Source of the DNA: Linum tenue
Taxonomy: Eukaryota > Streptophyta > Magnoliopsida > Malpighiales > Linaceae
Length of the DNA: 64,000 nucleotides
NCBI GenBank assembly: GCA_946122785.1
Contig: CAMGYJ010000010.1
Coordinates: 9,709,467-9,773,466, forward strand
Direction: 5' to 3'
The notes under the pieces were generated by a model, which saw nothing but the letters and a program-made list of their open reading frames with translations, had not been told where the DNA came from and did no database searches. The translations under genes were made by a program, and so were the position numbers. Positions 52,993 to 63,464 of this stretch are shown here, piece after piece. The first letter of the stretch is position 1; each line of letters begins with the position of its first letter.

Positions 52993-54405
52993 ATGGCAGA
53001 GCAACCGCAGCAGCTGGTGTTCATCCCATTCCCTAGCGTTGGCCACCTCGTGTCCATGGTGGAGCTCGCCAAGCTTCTTGTCCACCGCCACTCCACCCTC
53101 GTCGTCTCCATCCCCGTCATCACCTCCCTCTCCACCGCCGCCGCCGTCACCCGCTACACAGACTCGCTCGCTGCCCCCGACTCCGATTTGAGCCCACGTG
53201 TCAAGCTACTCCACCTCGCTAACGACGACGACCCATCTGCTCCAGCCGGCAGCGTTTTCGCTCTCATCCAATCTCAAAAGCCCCGAGTCACGGAAGCCGT
53301 CTCCGCCGAGCTCACTCGCTCCGGGGGTCGACTCGCCGGCTTCGTCCACGACATGTTCTGCACCTCCATGTTGGACGTGGCAGAGGGATTCGGCGTTCCT
53401 TCTTACATTTACTTCACCTCCGGCGCCGCATTCCTCGGCTTTGTTCTCCGTGCCCAGGAGTTGCACGACCAGGAAGGAGTTGACCTCACCGAGTCCAAGG
53501 AATTGGCCGAGTTGGCCATCCCGACTTTGAAGCACCAGCTTCCACGTAAGGTTATCCCTTCCAGCTTTCTCAACAAGGAATGGGCGTCTGTGGTACACAC
53601 GATGGCAAGAGATTTTAGGAAGACCAAGGGTATTCTCGTCAACACCGTGAAGGAGCTGGAGTCATACGCCGTCGACTCCCTCTCGTCGGGAGAAAACAAC
53701 ACCCCCAAGGTGTATCCGTTGGGACCCATTCTGAATCTGAAGGCCGAGAAGTCGGATGGGTCGATTCAGTGGTTGGACCAACAACCCGAATCCTCGGTCG
53801 TGTTCCTCTGCTTCGGGAGCATGGGAGCCTTCAACGCGGAGCAGGTGAAAGAGATCGCGTGCGCGCTGGAGGGAAGCGGGCATAGATTCTTGTGGTCTCT
53901 GCGCCGACCGGGCCAAGGAGCGTGGGCCAGCCCAACGGAGTACGAGGATGTTAGTGAAGTTCTGCCGGAGGGATTCCTTGATCGGATGAGAGAGGTGGGA
54001 AGGGTGACGGGATGGGCCCCACAAGCGGCCGTCCTCGCTCACAGGTCCGTTGGAGGGTTCGTATCTCACTGTGGCTGGAACTCCACGCTGGAGAGCCTGT
54101 GGTTTGGGGTGCCCATGGCCACGTGGCCAATGTACGCAGAACAACAATTCAACGCCTTCCTGCTGGTGGAGGAGCTTCAGGTAGCCACGGAGGTTAGGAT
54201 TGATTATCGGACTGAGAGTGGGGAGATCGTGTCGGCAGAGGAAATCGAGAGAGGAATCAGGAGCTTGATGGAGGAGGATTGCTCGAGGAAGACGAGAATG
54301 AAGGAATTTAGTGATCAGGTCAAGGGTGCATTGATGGATGGCGGATCGTCTTCTTGTTCAATCGTTGAATTTTTTAGAGACGTGAGTAGTGCTGGCGATG
54401 TATGA
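52993..54405 (+). CDS. UDP-glycosyltransferase, UGT71-like (GT1 family)
   Basis: An intronless frame of 470 codons, a normal length. It transfers a sugar, probably glucose, from UDP-glucose to a small acceptor in the cytosol. The catalytic His is residue 18 (PFPSVGHLVSMVELAKLL) and the partner Asp is residue 120 (GFVHDMFCTSM). The plant secondary-product (PSPG) box spans residues 341-384: it starts WAPQAAVLAHRSVGGFVSHC, contains GWNSTLESLWFGVP, and ends MYAEQQ. The final Gln is usual for UDP-glucose users. VYPLGPILNL and SVVFLCFGSMGAF are typical of group E (UGT71/72/88) enzymes, and UGT71 fits best. Acceptors in that family include flavonoids, terpenoids and abscisic acid; the substrate here is unknown. 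No lesions seen. G+C is higher than in the surrounding repeats. Confidence 0.93.
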   Translation: MAEQPQQLVFIPFPSVGHLVSMVELAKLLVHRHSTLVVSIPVITSLSTAAAVTRYTDSLAAPDSDLSPRVKLLHLANDDDPSAPAGSVFALIQSQKPRVTEAVSAELTRSGGRLAGFVHDMFCTSMLDVAEGFGVPSYIYFTSGAAFLGFVLRAQELHDQEGVDLTESKELAELAIPTLKHQLPRKVIPSSFLNKEWASVVHTMARDFRKTKGILVNTVKELESYAVDSLSSGENNTPKVYPLGPILNLKAEKSDGSIQWLDQQPESSVVFLCFGSMGAFNAEQVKEIACALEGSGHRFLWSLRRPGQGAWASPTEYEDVSEVLPEGFLDRMREVGRVTGWAPQAAVLAHRSVGGFVSHCGWNSTLESLWFGVPMATWPMYAEQQFNAFLLVEELQVATEVRIDYRTESGEIVSAEEIERGIRSLMEEDCSRKTRMKEFSDQVKGALMDGGSSSCSIVEFFRDVSSAGDV

Positions 54406-54690
54406 TTTTTACTAGAATAAATTGTTCAAACCTCTATTCCATTGTAGAGATCTCATTGATAATCAAATGAAAGTCTATGACAACGAAGTTACAAATAATA
54501 ATAATGATTCAATATAGTGTGTTAATAATTACAAAACACCAGATTTCATTTATTTACAACTCATTAATAATAGGATGAAATTTGTTAATAACCAATCTCA
54601 AAATGTAAAATTTACGACCATAATTAACAAAAAAAATACATGATCAAATAGAAATAATGTGTACCTTAACACGAAATTCGTTACTAACAA
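54406..54690. other. UGT 3' flank
   Basis: A/T-rich sequence after the stop codon with possible polyadenylation words (AATAAA-like near 54415-54420). No repeat or gene is seen. Confidence 0.4.
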
Positions 54691-54694
54691 AATA

Positions 54695-55490
54695 GACATA
54701 ATACACAGATCTGGGGTTCTACATACCCAAGTGATGAAGAAGTGGACTACTCAATAAATCATGACAAGAAAGCCATAGATGAAGTAGATCTGCTCATGTA
54801 GATGATCCAAATATACTTTCTTGTTGTTGATCAACGCTCCAAAGGGTCGGATCTGTGCTCCAAGGGTGGAAGGATGCCCAAATTCAGCTTCTAAAGGTAT
54901 TTCTCTGTCACTTTCTCTAGAATGTTCCATCTAGATCTGGATATGGAAATGTGTATTTATATTATTCCTGAAACTCGGCCGAGTTTGGTGACCGAATTTC
55001 TTGATCCATGACGAGTTTTGTGGAAACTCAGCCACTTTCATGGTAAAATTCGGTCTAGTCCTAAGGAAAACTTGACCGAGTTTTTTTGCTTATCAATGGA
55101 AACTCAGTCTCATGCTTTCAAAAATCGACCGAGTTTTTATTCTTTACCAGCTCGAGTTTTGTGGAAACTCGTACATCTTCAGGGTAAAACTCGATTTGGA
55201 CCTTGGAGAAACTCGACCGAGTTTTTGTCCCCAGTAGTGGAAACTTGGCCGAGTTTCTTTCTTGGATCCAGACTCGGCCAAGTTTGTCTGACCTTAGTCG
55301 AGTTTCATCTTTCAAGTCTCCAAACGACCTCTGAATGACCTGAAACTTGCGCCAAAGCTTCCCTATGCTTGTTAGGACCTGAAATGTGTTAAATGAACAC
55401 AACCTAGCGTAAAATAGGCTTCAGAACCAAGAATTCATGCTCAAATGACTAATAAATGAGGGAATAAAGATATGTAATTATGGTGTTACT
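54695..55490 (-). repeat. LTR fragment of a Tat/Athila-like family
   Basis: Parallels the LTRs at 25527-26889 and 28789-34105: a GGGGTTCTACATACCCAAGTG phrase in the same place, an AAACTCGGCCGAGTTT palindrome array at 54971-55310, the box ACACAACCTAGCG at 55397-55409, and a terminal AATGAGGGAATAAAGATATG block. The outer left part is missing. Orientation minus by comparison. No internal region adjoins it. Confidence 0.7.
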
Positions 55491-55494
55491 ATTG

Positions 55495-56080
55495 CATGCT
55501 CGGATCCAATCTTTTGCACCTTTAGTGTTGCTCGTAATGTGCTCTTCTAGTTGGTTTCTCTCTAGTTGCCTCCTCTACGCCTGGTTGCTCTCTCAATCCT
55601 CCTCCACGAACTTCTGAATGGGTTGGGGTCAGTCTACGCCATTACTTAAACTCGAAGCACCTAAGGGTATTTCCTTAGGTGTTCATCTCAAAATACTTGT
55701 GAAATTCGTTTGTACTTCTACCCTTCAACATCCTTAAAAACTATGGTAGCTTGTGTTACTTCCAACCCTTAAACATCAACTCTTTAAAATGTGGGAGTTT
55801 ATGTTAATTGCCACCCACAAATTCTAAAATGTTTGATTGACACTGGGATCCCCTCACTGGCTAGTCCTGCCGCCTAGCTAATATATGTATGAGGGTCAAC
55901 CTAGGTCTAACCTTTCCCCTTTAACCTTTGTGGGAGTCTTATTAATTCATCCCCACAATCCTTTAACCTTTAAACTTCATGGGAGTCTTATTGATTCATC
56001 TCCATGATCCTTAAGAGCAATTTGTGCTCTTCCTTTAAACTTTTCCTGTGGCAGGAGACTAGCATTAGAGAACTACCTTT
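55495..56080 (-). repeat. Inverted partial copy of the TGTGACACCC...GGGTGTTACA LTR
   Basis: The reverse complement matches 27150-27600: GGCGTAGACTGACCCCAAC, GTGAGGGGATCCCAGTGTCA-like words, and the CACGATAAGT-type stretch. Present only in part and diverged; it shows that the host segment at 18469-27954 belongs to a repeat family. Confidence 0.6.
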
Positions 56081-56109
56081 CAAACTTTTTCACCGAAATT
56101 TATTTAGTG

Positions 56110-58660
56110 GTGAAAGGAAAAGACAATGATACCAACTTGGAGTTGCAGTGAGGACAAAGATGATGAAATTGAAGATCACTCTCGAAGGAAGGAACCATGT
56201 CTAATGGTCACGGATGATTTATCATATCATGAAGGAACTGTCACTACATTCCATGCCAAGCTTAATGATGTAACAATTTTAGAGTTTTGTGAATCAGAAT
56301 ATTATAGCAAAGATGATATTTTTGCTAATACTATCAAAAGCATACAACTTCAATTTGGTTCTGTCAAAATCAAATACACGAAGCTGAAGGAATAACATAC
56401 TAAGATGTCTATGACTTATGATCGCTTAAGAAAAGAAGCTGAGGAACACAAAGAAAAATGCATAAATCTGTTTAGGCAGTTAATCGAACTAGAGCATACA
56501 AATAACCAATTACTTGAAAAGATCTAGGAAAGTGAAAGAAAAATGCTATTGTAATGGAAAAAGACACATTTGAATGTTGTAACTCTCCAAACATTAGTAG
56601 GGGAAATCAAAAAAAGATGGAATGTTTTTACTGTCATAAAAGAGGTCACAAAATTATGTATGGCAGAAAACGTTTCAACTCCGAAAGAAGAAAATACCAG
56701 TTGGATGGTAGTTATCCACATATCAATGGTAAGTCTGAACTTCCAAAGAAAAATATACCAAAAAATGTTTGGGTACAAAAACAAAAATGACCGTTAATGC
56801 CGCAGGATTGCCTTCACGTGAGCATGAAGGAAAATCAATGGATACTTGACAGTGGGTGCTCACACCACATGACTGGAAACAAAAATCTATTTACACAATT
56901 CTAAAAAGGTAAGGAAGGTAAGGTTTTCTTTTGAGACAATAATTCTGCAGACATTCTAGGCAGAGGTACAGTAGGGGTATAGAAAATCTAAAACATAATC
57001 TCATCTCAGTGAATCAAATTAGCAACAAGGGGTATAGAATATCTTTTGAGTTCGATGTCTGCTACATTGAAAACTGTGTATCTAGAGAAATTATTCTAAG
57101 CGGAAGAAGATTAGGCAAGGTGTATGTTTTGGAGCTAGAAAATGATAACATTTCTAAAGAACTGTGTCTGGTGTCTCTCATCGAGATGACCAATTTAGTC
57201 AGTTTGGATTTAGTAAGAGGTTTCCCTAAACTGAGCAGTTCTAAAGACTTTTTCTGTGAAGCTTGTGTTAAAGGTAAGCAAACTTGTACCTCTTTTAAAA
57301 GCAAGCAAATTCTTTTCACTTCTAAACCTCTTGAACTTCTCCACTTATATCTGTTTGGACCAACGAACGTGGTTAGCTATGGCGGAAAATATTATGCTTT
57401 CGTTATAATTGACCATTTTTCTCTATTCACCCGGGTATTATTCTTGGCTAAAAAGGATGAAGCTTTTGAAAAATTCCAAATTTTAGTAAATATGATTGAA
57501 AATGAGAAACAAACCAAAATTATTGAAATAAGAAGTGATCATGGAGGTGAATTCATCTCAGATCAGTTTGGTACTTTCTGCCATCATAGAGGTATTTAGG
57601 GGTGTTCAAACATATTGGTTACCGTGGTAACCATATTAACCGGCAGCATTCGGTTAATTTGGTTTGGTTAATTTGGATAATTGGTCTGGTTTGGTTAAAC
57701 AATTTAGCTTACTTGGTTTAGGTGGTTTGGTTTCAACACTGCTAACCAATGAAACCAATTAACCAATTAATGATACACCTAATATACAAAATTATTTATA
57801 CTTCCATGAAACCAACAAAACCAAACTTTCGTGATTCCCTATTTTATTTTCATGTGCACAACAAACCAAAGCATTATGGGTCAAAATTAAATGGGTCTGC
57901 CTATTTACTAAATCAAAAATTTTGGACAATTACTAGACTTTAGAATTACATACAATATCATGACAGCCACCTCAAACTATGTATAGCTTAAGTGCTTGTA
58001 GGAGAGCTTTAACTTCCTTATGAGTGGTATTGGTATGTATTTAATATTTATGTTAAGGGTTTGTTGTAAGCTAACTATATTAGGTGGAGAGATGATGAAT
58101 GATGTATTAACTCGAATGATGATGATAATCATGGATGGTTAGTCTTATAATTATTGCTTATATATAATGATAGTTTATGATAGTAATAACATATGGTTAT
58201 GTTTTATTCATTAACATGATAATTGTTTTCATGTAATGTTATTTGCTTAATCTGATTATCCTATTAACCAAACCAATTAAATTTTGGTTTGGTTAATTTG
58301 GTTTTTGTGTTAATTTGGACGATTTGGTTAAGACATTTTATTCCATGGTTGATGAAATTTAGGCTTAATTGGTTTGGTTATTACCACGGTAACCATTTGA
58401 ACACCCCTAGAGGTATTCATCACAATTTCTCTGCTCCTAGAACTCCTCAACAAAATGGAGTAGCGGAGTGAAAAACTCGTACTCTTATTGGTATTGCTCG
58501 TACCATGCTCAACGATTATAGCCTACCTAAATATTTTTGGGCTGAAGCTATTAATTCAACTTGTTATGTTATTAATATAGCTGTTATCAAATATGGCCTG
58601 AAGAAAATTCCATATGAAATTCGGAAAGGTAGGAAGCCAAACTTAGGAGATCTTCCTCGC
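56110..58660 (+). pseudogene. Ty1/copia polyprotein fragment (gag, protease, integrase)
   Basis: Order seen: a gag C-terminal part with zinc knuckle CFYCHKRGH (near 56622-56650), a protease motif WILDSGCSHHMTGN (near 56840-56880), a pre-integrase region with CEACVKGKQ (near 57255-57285), and the integrase core (LELLHLYLFGPTNVVSYGGK, then SDHGGEF near 57535). After an inserted element the core resumes at 58418 (HHNFSAPRTPQQNGVAE, then ARTMLNDYSLPKYFWAEAIN) and ends near 58650. RT and RNase H are absent. The first catalytic Asp of the integrase (usually H-x-D-L-F-G-P) reads Tyr. Many stops. LTRs not found. Confidence 0.85.
57597..58409. mobile_element. Non-autonomous hAT element (813 bp) in copia integrase
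   Basis: Inverted ends TAGGGGTGTTCAAA (left) and, reverse complemented, TAGGGGTGTTCAAA (right), continued by GGTTACCGTGGTAA-type words on both sides. A perfect 8-bp duplication GAGGTATT lies at 57589-57596 and 58410-58417. The subterminal zone has many GGTTAATTTGGTTTGG words. No transposase frame. Confidence 0.93.
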
Positions 58661-59150
58661 GGTCAAAATGCATTGTGGCAGTGATTCGACTGGGGAAACT
58701 CTCTATTTCTCCTCGGCTCTTTCTTCGCGAAGTTCGGGCCCTGAGCTCTCCAATTCGCGGTGGCGATCTTCACCTTGTCTTTGCGATACAGAATCTCAGA
58801 CGTAATCTTTACTTCTAGGCCATGAGCTTCAGTCTTCTGCCCCCTGCTACACTTATGACCTTATTTTGTACCTAATTCGCATATATCGTTTATCACACCC
58901 TAAAATCACATCAAATTCAAATAGGAACGGAATAGTGATGCAATTGACGGTGTTTAAGCATTTACGCACATGAATTGGCACAAAACAAACATCAATATGA
59001 AAGGTAAATAACACCAGTTTAGGTGTTATCAGATAATTTAAGGTTATTTATAGTAGAGGGGCATGTTTGAAGAAAAGGCAGAGTAGAGAAACATAATATT
59101 CATATTGTTTTACATATGACTGATTGGTACACTTTAGTGTCCAATTTTTT
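58661..59150. other. Unassigned repeat-like stretch
   Basis: Contains GTTTATCACACCCTAAAATC near 58890 and ACACCAGTTTAGGTGTTATCAG near 59010-59032, which look like LTR or tail pieces. No coding signal and no paired repeat in the window. Confidence 0.3.
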
Positions 59151-59154
59151 CTTT

Positions 59155-59910
59155 TCCTTTTTACAAAAGATAATCATATATATTGATTCGAACAATAGAT
59201 CATTACATCCTGGAATTTACCCAGGCCAGAAAATAAAGAAAACGACACATAGTCTGGTACAATGAAAATGCATTTCTACTCCGACCTACAAATCGCACAT
59301 TAAGTCTAGTGTGAATAGCGAGATAACACAAGACCTCCTCGAGGATGACCCCCATCCGATTACCTAGGGTATCTGCCTGATTTATTTTATCAATGATCAC
59401 TTTGGCATCTCCTTCAAACCTCGTCTCAATAATCCTGTTCTCTAGACACCAGAGAATAGCCTCCCGCAAAACCAGTAGCTCGACAACCATAGGATCATCA
59501 ATATCAGCAAACTGCACCCCTTTCGCCAAGAGGACCATCCCTCCTTGGTTCATGATAATCATACCCTCTATCATTGACTCACTCTTAGTTGCCTCATCCC
59601 ACATACACATAAGTGAATTAGGGTGACCAATTCTAAGGACCTTGCTTTATGGATAGATGATCACAGAATATGGTCAAATGGCAAACTAATCCACTCCTGG
59701 TACTGTTAGTGAAATTGTCGCATTAAAGCTGGGATCCAAAATTGTTTGCCCTCAAAGACAATCCAATGTGACCGCCAGATCCTCCAAAGGACGCCAACAA
59801 CCGCCATAAACAGTTGGGGTTGATTTATCAATAACATCAACTTTCTAAGGAAGAGCGGAAAAGTGTGACGAGGCAAACCTTGGCGAAGATATTCGTGGCC
59901 CGAATGATCC
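59155..59910 (-). mobile_element. LINE 3' fragment (RNase H domain)
   Basis: Minus-strand frame 59203-59610 is an RVT_3-type RNase H: VVELLVLREAILWCLENRII, TRFEGDAKVIIDKINQ, RLNVRFVGRSRNAFSLYQTM. Upstream (59640-59900), WRIWRSHWIVFEGKQF then LMRQFH matches the linker that precedes RNase H in plant LINEs. It ends on a T-rich stretch near 59150-59165 (A-rich on the element strand). One or more frameshifts; the 5' part is absent. Confidence 0.75.
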
Positions 59911-60439
59911 CATAAAAAAATTTCAATACTATTTCATTTCTTGTCGTTTAGCATATATGTAGAAGTTCTATTGCCTTTTAAATTCCTCAAGAAATCTTTG
60001 GTGAAAGAATGCCACAACAAGTGCACATTCTCTTTCCCTTCCATCGAGTCCGTCTCCCTGGCAAAACTGTCAGAACTATGGATCTAGGTGTGTGATTTAG
60101 GGATTGCAACGGATTAGGGGTTGGGGATTTAGATGAGGGAGAATTGGGAATTGGATGAGAGAGAAGGCAGAGTCGGGTTCCCGGGGAGGGAAGGCGCCGA
60201 TGGTGATGAGAGTGAAGAGGGGGTTGGCCAAGGTGAGGTTGAGAGAGAGAGTTTGGGAACAATTTTGTGTTATTGCTTGCCCTTGACCTAACATAACATG
60301 TTTGCTACCCGAATAATTAACTTAACCGAATAAACCCCCATAATTCGCGCCCTAGCACAAATCCGAATAATGCGCAAATAACAAATAAACCCCCAATAAT
60401 TATGTTTCTCACAATCCATCCCCCTTGAAACCCACCTTG

Positions 60440-61293
60440 CCCTCAAGGTGGGCCATCTTTCTTGTCCTCCTCCTTCATCTCGCCCCCTTCCGCTCCCAGC
60501 TCCAAATCCTCACCCTCGTCTTCCCAATTCCCGACCAGCAGCATTAAATGTCCCTTGGCGCATTGGTGTCCAACGGTATACCTCTCGTTGCAATTGAAAC
60601 AGCGGTCGTCCCTGCGCTTCTAATCCATTTCCGCCTAGGTGAATCTCACGAACCCGCGTGGTGGCGCCCTAGCCAGAAATCGAGCTCCAGAAGCAGCCCC
60701 AGCGGCTGGCAAGCTCGAAGTCGCAGCCAACGGTGAAGGTGACACCGCCCCAGCCCTAGCGCCACTATTCGCTCCTCCGCTGACCTTCCGTATCCTTCCC
60801 ACGGATGACCTCCAGCTGGCTAGCTCCTCTTTCTTGCGACCTGCAAGTCTAAAATCCACTCGAAAAGAATCGGGTTCAAAGACCTCTCGGGCGGTAGCAG
60901 CCCCCGGCGGCTTGGACACCGTCGTCGCGGAGGCCCTGCTCGCCGCGCTTCCTTCAGCCGCGCCCGCCCCCCCGCCGATATCGGCTGATCCTCCGACGCC
61001 GGCTCTTTGTTCTTCAGGACGCCCATGAGCACCTCCCTCATGGTCTCTGCGAGGGCTCGGCACAGATTCTCAGTCACTGACTTGCCCATCTCCTCAATCG
61101 AGATGGCGATTTGGCCTCCCAGCGCCTCCATGGCCCCGGTCGAGTCCCGCGAGGCGGCAGCTGCCCTTTCCATGGACTTCGTTAGGCTTTCCAGCGTCGT
61201 GACGATCACGTCATACTTGTTCATTGTTATGTCCTTCACGGTCACGATCTCCTTGCCCTGCTTCTGCTGTTGCGGCTTGTCTATGTTCGACAT
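60440..61293 (-). pseudogene. Gag remnant: coiled N-terminus joined to zinc knuckle
   Basis: ATG at 61293 (MSNIDKPQQQKQGKE), then a coiled stretch (TLESLTKSMERAAAASRDST, IEEMGKSVTENLCRALAETM). After a Pro/Arg-rich part, another frame gives FEPDSFRVDFRLAGRKKEEL, the end of the Retrotrans_gag region, and then CFNCNERYTVGHQC, a C-x2-C-x-H-x-C knuckle near 60560-60600. The central gag core present at 37843-38574 is deleted. No enzyme domains. Confidence 0.7.
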
Positions 61294-61597
61294 CTTCAAC
61301 TTCTGAGGTTTTCAATATATCAGCACACCAGCCAGGCTCTGATACCACTGTTAGAACTATGGATCTAGGTGTGTGATTTAGGGATTGCAACGGATTAGGG
61401 ATTGGGGATTTAGATGAGGGAGAACTGGCAATTGGATGAGAGAGAAGGCAGAGTCGGGTTTCCGGGGAGGGAAGGCGCCGACGGTGATGAGAGGGAAGAG
61501 GGGATCAGCCAAGGTGAGGTTGAGAGAGAGAGAGAGTTTGGGAACAATTCTGTGTTATTACTTTCCCTTGACCTAACATAACATGATATATATATAT

Positions 61598-62006
61598 GGT
61601 GGCGTCTTCGGTGCACTCACTTTTTTGGGTGCATTTAGTGCACTCACTTCATAACCGTCATTTTAAACATGCGATTTATGTCAAAATGATGTCATTCATC
61701 ACTTATGATGAGATGAACAATAACGCACATGAATTTGCACAAAAACCATTGAACATTTACTTTAATTTGAAGGATTTAGAGTTTAGAGATTTAGGGTTAG
61801 GGTTTACAATTTGGGGTTTAGGGATAGAACTCAAAATTGGAGGTCTAAGGCTTAGGGTAATCCACTAATTAGTTGTTATCATCTGTTATAGCATCATATT
61901 ACACTAATTCTACAAATTAAAATTCAAAATCCGACACCTTAAGACTAGTTTTTGAGTTGGGTGCATTGAGCGCACTCATTTTTGTGAGTGCACCGAAGTA
62001 GTCACC
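61598..62006. mobile_element. MITE in an LTR, within a TA repeat
   Basis: 409 bp. Inverted ends: left GGTGGCGTCTTCGGTGCACT, right (reverse complement) GGTGACTACTTCGGTGCACT. The flanks are runs of TA, so a duplication (for example TATATATAT, 9 bp, as in MULEs) is possible but cannot be proved. The interior has TTTAGGG/TTAGGG-like words at about 61780-61830. Confidence 0.75.
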
Positions 62007-62160
62007 TATATATATATATATATATAAATCGACTAATTCCTGTTTGCTACCCGAATAAATAACCTAACCGAATAAACCCCCATAATTCCCGCCCTAGCAC
62101 AAATCCGAATAATACACAAATAACAAATAAACTCCCAATAATTATGTTTCTCACAAAAAC

Positions 62161-63460
62161 CTTCTCTCACACTCTTCCCTCTCCAATCACATCTCTCCCA
62201 ATTTTCTTAAGCATTATCCTTCCCTCCTGTCGAGCCTCTGTCGCTGATAATGCCTTCTCCCACGCGCTTCCCTCTCCAATCTCATCTCGCCCATTTTTCT
62301 TAGCCAAAAAGGAATACTGTTTCCTTAACCTAAAAGGAAGAACATTACTGGGTGGAGAAGGATTGTAATTCTTGGATTTTATAGCTTTTCCTTAAAGTGT
62401 TATTTTGCTTTAATTGTTAGTTTTGAATTTGTGTTTATTGTTTAGTAGTCTATTTAAATGAGGGGCGAGTGCCATTTTAAATCATTCAAGTTTATTCAAT
62501 CAAATACAAGAGTTTTTACTTTTGTTCCTATGTGAACGTTGTGCAAAGCTTTCTGTCAAGGAGTCCAATAAGTTTTCATGTGTCTCTTATCAACTAGAGA
62601 ACATGTCTAGTTGTGGTGATCATCTACCATATATCAATTGGCCCTTTCCATGAGTTGATTATGTCTGATTGGTTTCATATACCAATTGTCATTTGTCACG
62701 TGTTGGGATTGTCTGATTGATTTCGTATCTATCTTTATTTTTTAATTCAAGAAAGGAGAAATCAAGAAAAGCATAAAAATCTTTGAAGTTGCGTACTTTG
62801 GTCATATCGTTCTACGGAAAGACGAATGAAGAGAGGCGCAAGTATTGGGAAAGGAAATTTCCCTTCTGAAACTGATTTCTATACCATGAGCTTTAGCCCT
62901 CTGGAGGAGGAAGTGCTGAAATGGGAGGATTTCTTGATGTTTCAGTTCACTTTTGGGGATAAAGACGAAGACTTTTCTTCTGCACATTGGCCTCCTGTGT
63001 GCAGGTGAGACCTGATGCGATCACGCTCACCCTTCATGACCATATTTGAGGTCAAATAATCTCTTCACATGGACCAAGGTCCAGGAGAGGAATTAAAATA
63101 TTCAAAGAGATCTTGGAATGGGAGCATTCAAGATGGGTGAAAATGGCTCTGTAAGCAAGGCTTACGGGTTGGTTGATGTGAAACTGATTGCCAAAATATA
63201 TAGTTCTCGTGGTCCAAATATGAAGATTCATACCCGAAAATATAAGGATTGATTAGGAGCATTCTTGACGGATAAATGGGTTTCTTACAACTACATTCTT
63301 GAAAGTAGGGAGAAGATGGACGTATTTGTCGGACCAGAATTGTTAATGAATTTCTTGTTCCCAAGAAAGGCATTCTTAATACCCAAGTCGTCCATCCTTG
63401 ATGCCCAAGTCGTCCAAGTGTGAAAAAGGAGACAGAAGGAGATTGCTTAACTAGCAAAGT
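62161..63460. other. Unassigned region
   Basis: 62160-62320 has a loose tandem duplication of about 85 bp (CTTCCCTCTCCAATC then TTTTCTTA in both). 62820-63010 and 63128-63490 have short open frames without known domains. A plant 5' leader-like segment is followed by no clear gene. Probably old repeat sequence. Confidence 0.3.
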
Positions 63461-63464
63461 GCTT

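Larger units (their letters stand above)
60068..62155 (-). mobile_element. Miniature gag-derived gypsy retroelement
   Basis: LTRs at 60068-60413 (346 nt) and 61349-62155 (about 398 nt without an inserted MITE), with ends TGT(C/T)AGAAC...TTTCTCACA. A perfect duplication AAAAC lies at 60063-60067 and 62156-62160. The primer site next to the 5' LTR, on minus, is TGGTATCAGAGCCTGG, matching initiator-Met tRNA. The internal region is only 935 nt and holds a gag N-terminus and a zinc knuckle. LTRs differ by roughly 5% by eye. Same family as 37016-40467 by coding similarity. Confidence 0.92.

Noticed and set aside
53198..54147. Long open frames antisense or out of frame within the UGT gene
   Set aside because: G+C-rich codon bias of the UGT gene keeps the other frames open; no family features.
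61780..61830. TTTAGGG words as an interstitial telomere
   Set aside because: The units are few, irregular and inside a MITE; they do not form a tandem telomeric array.
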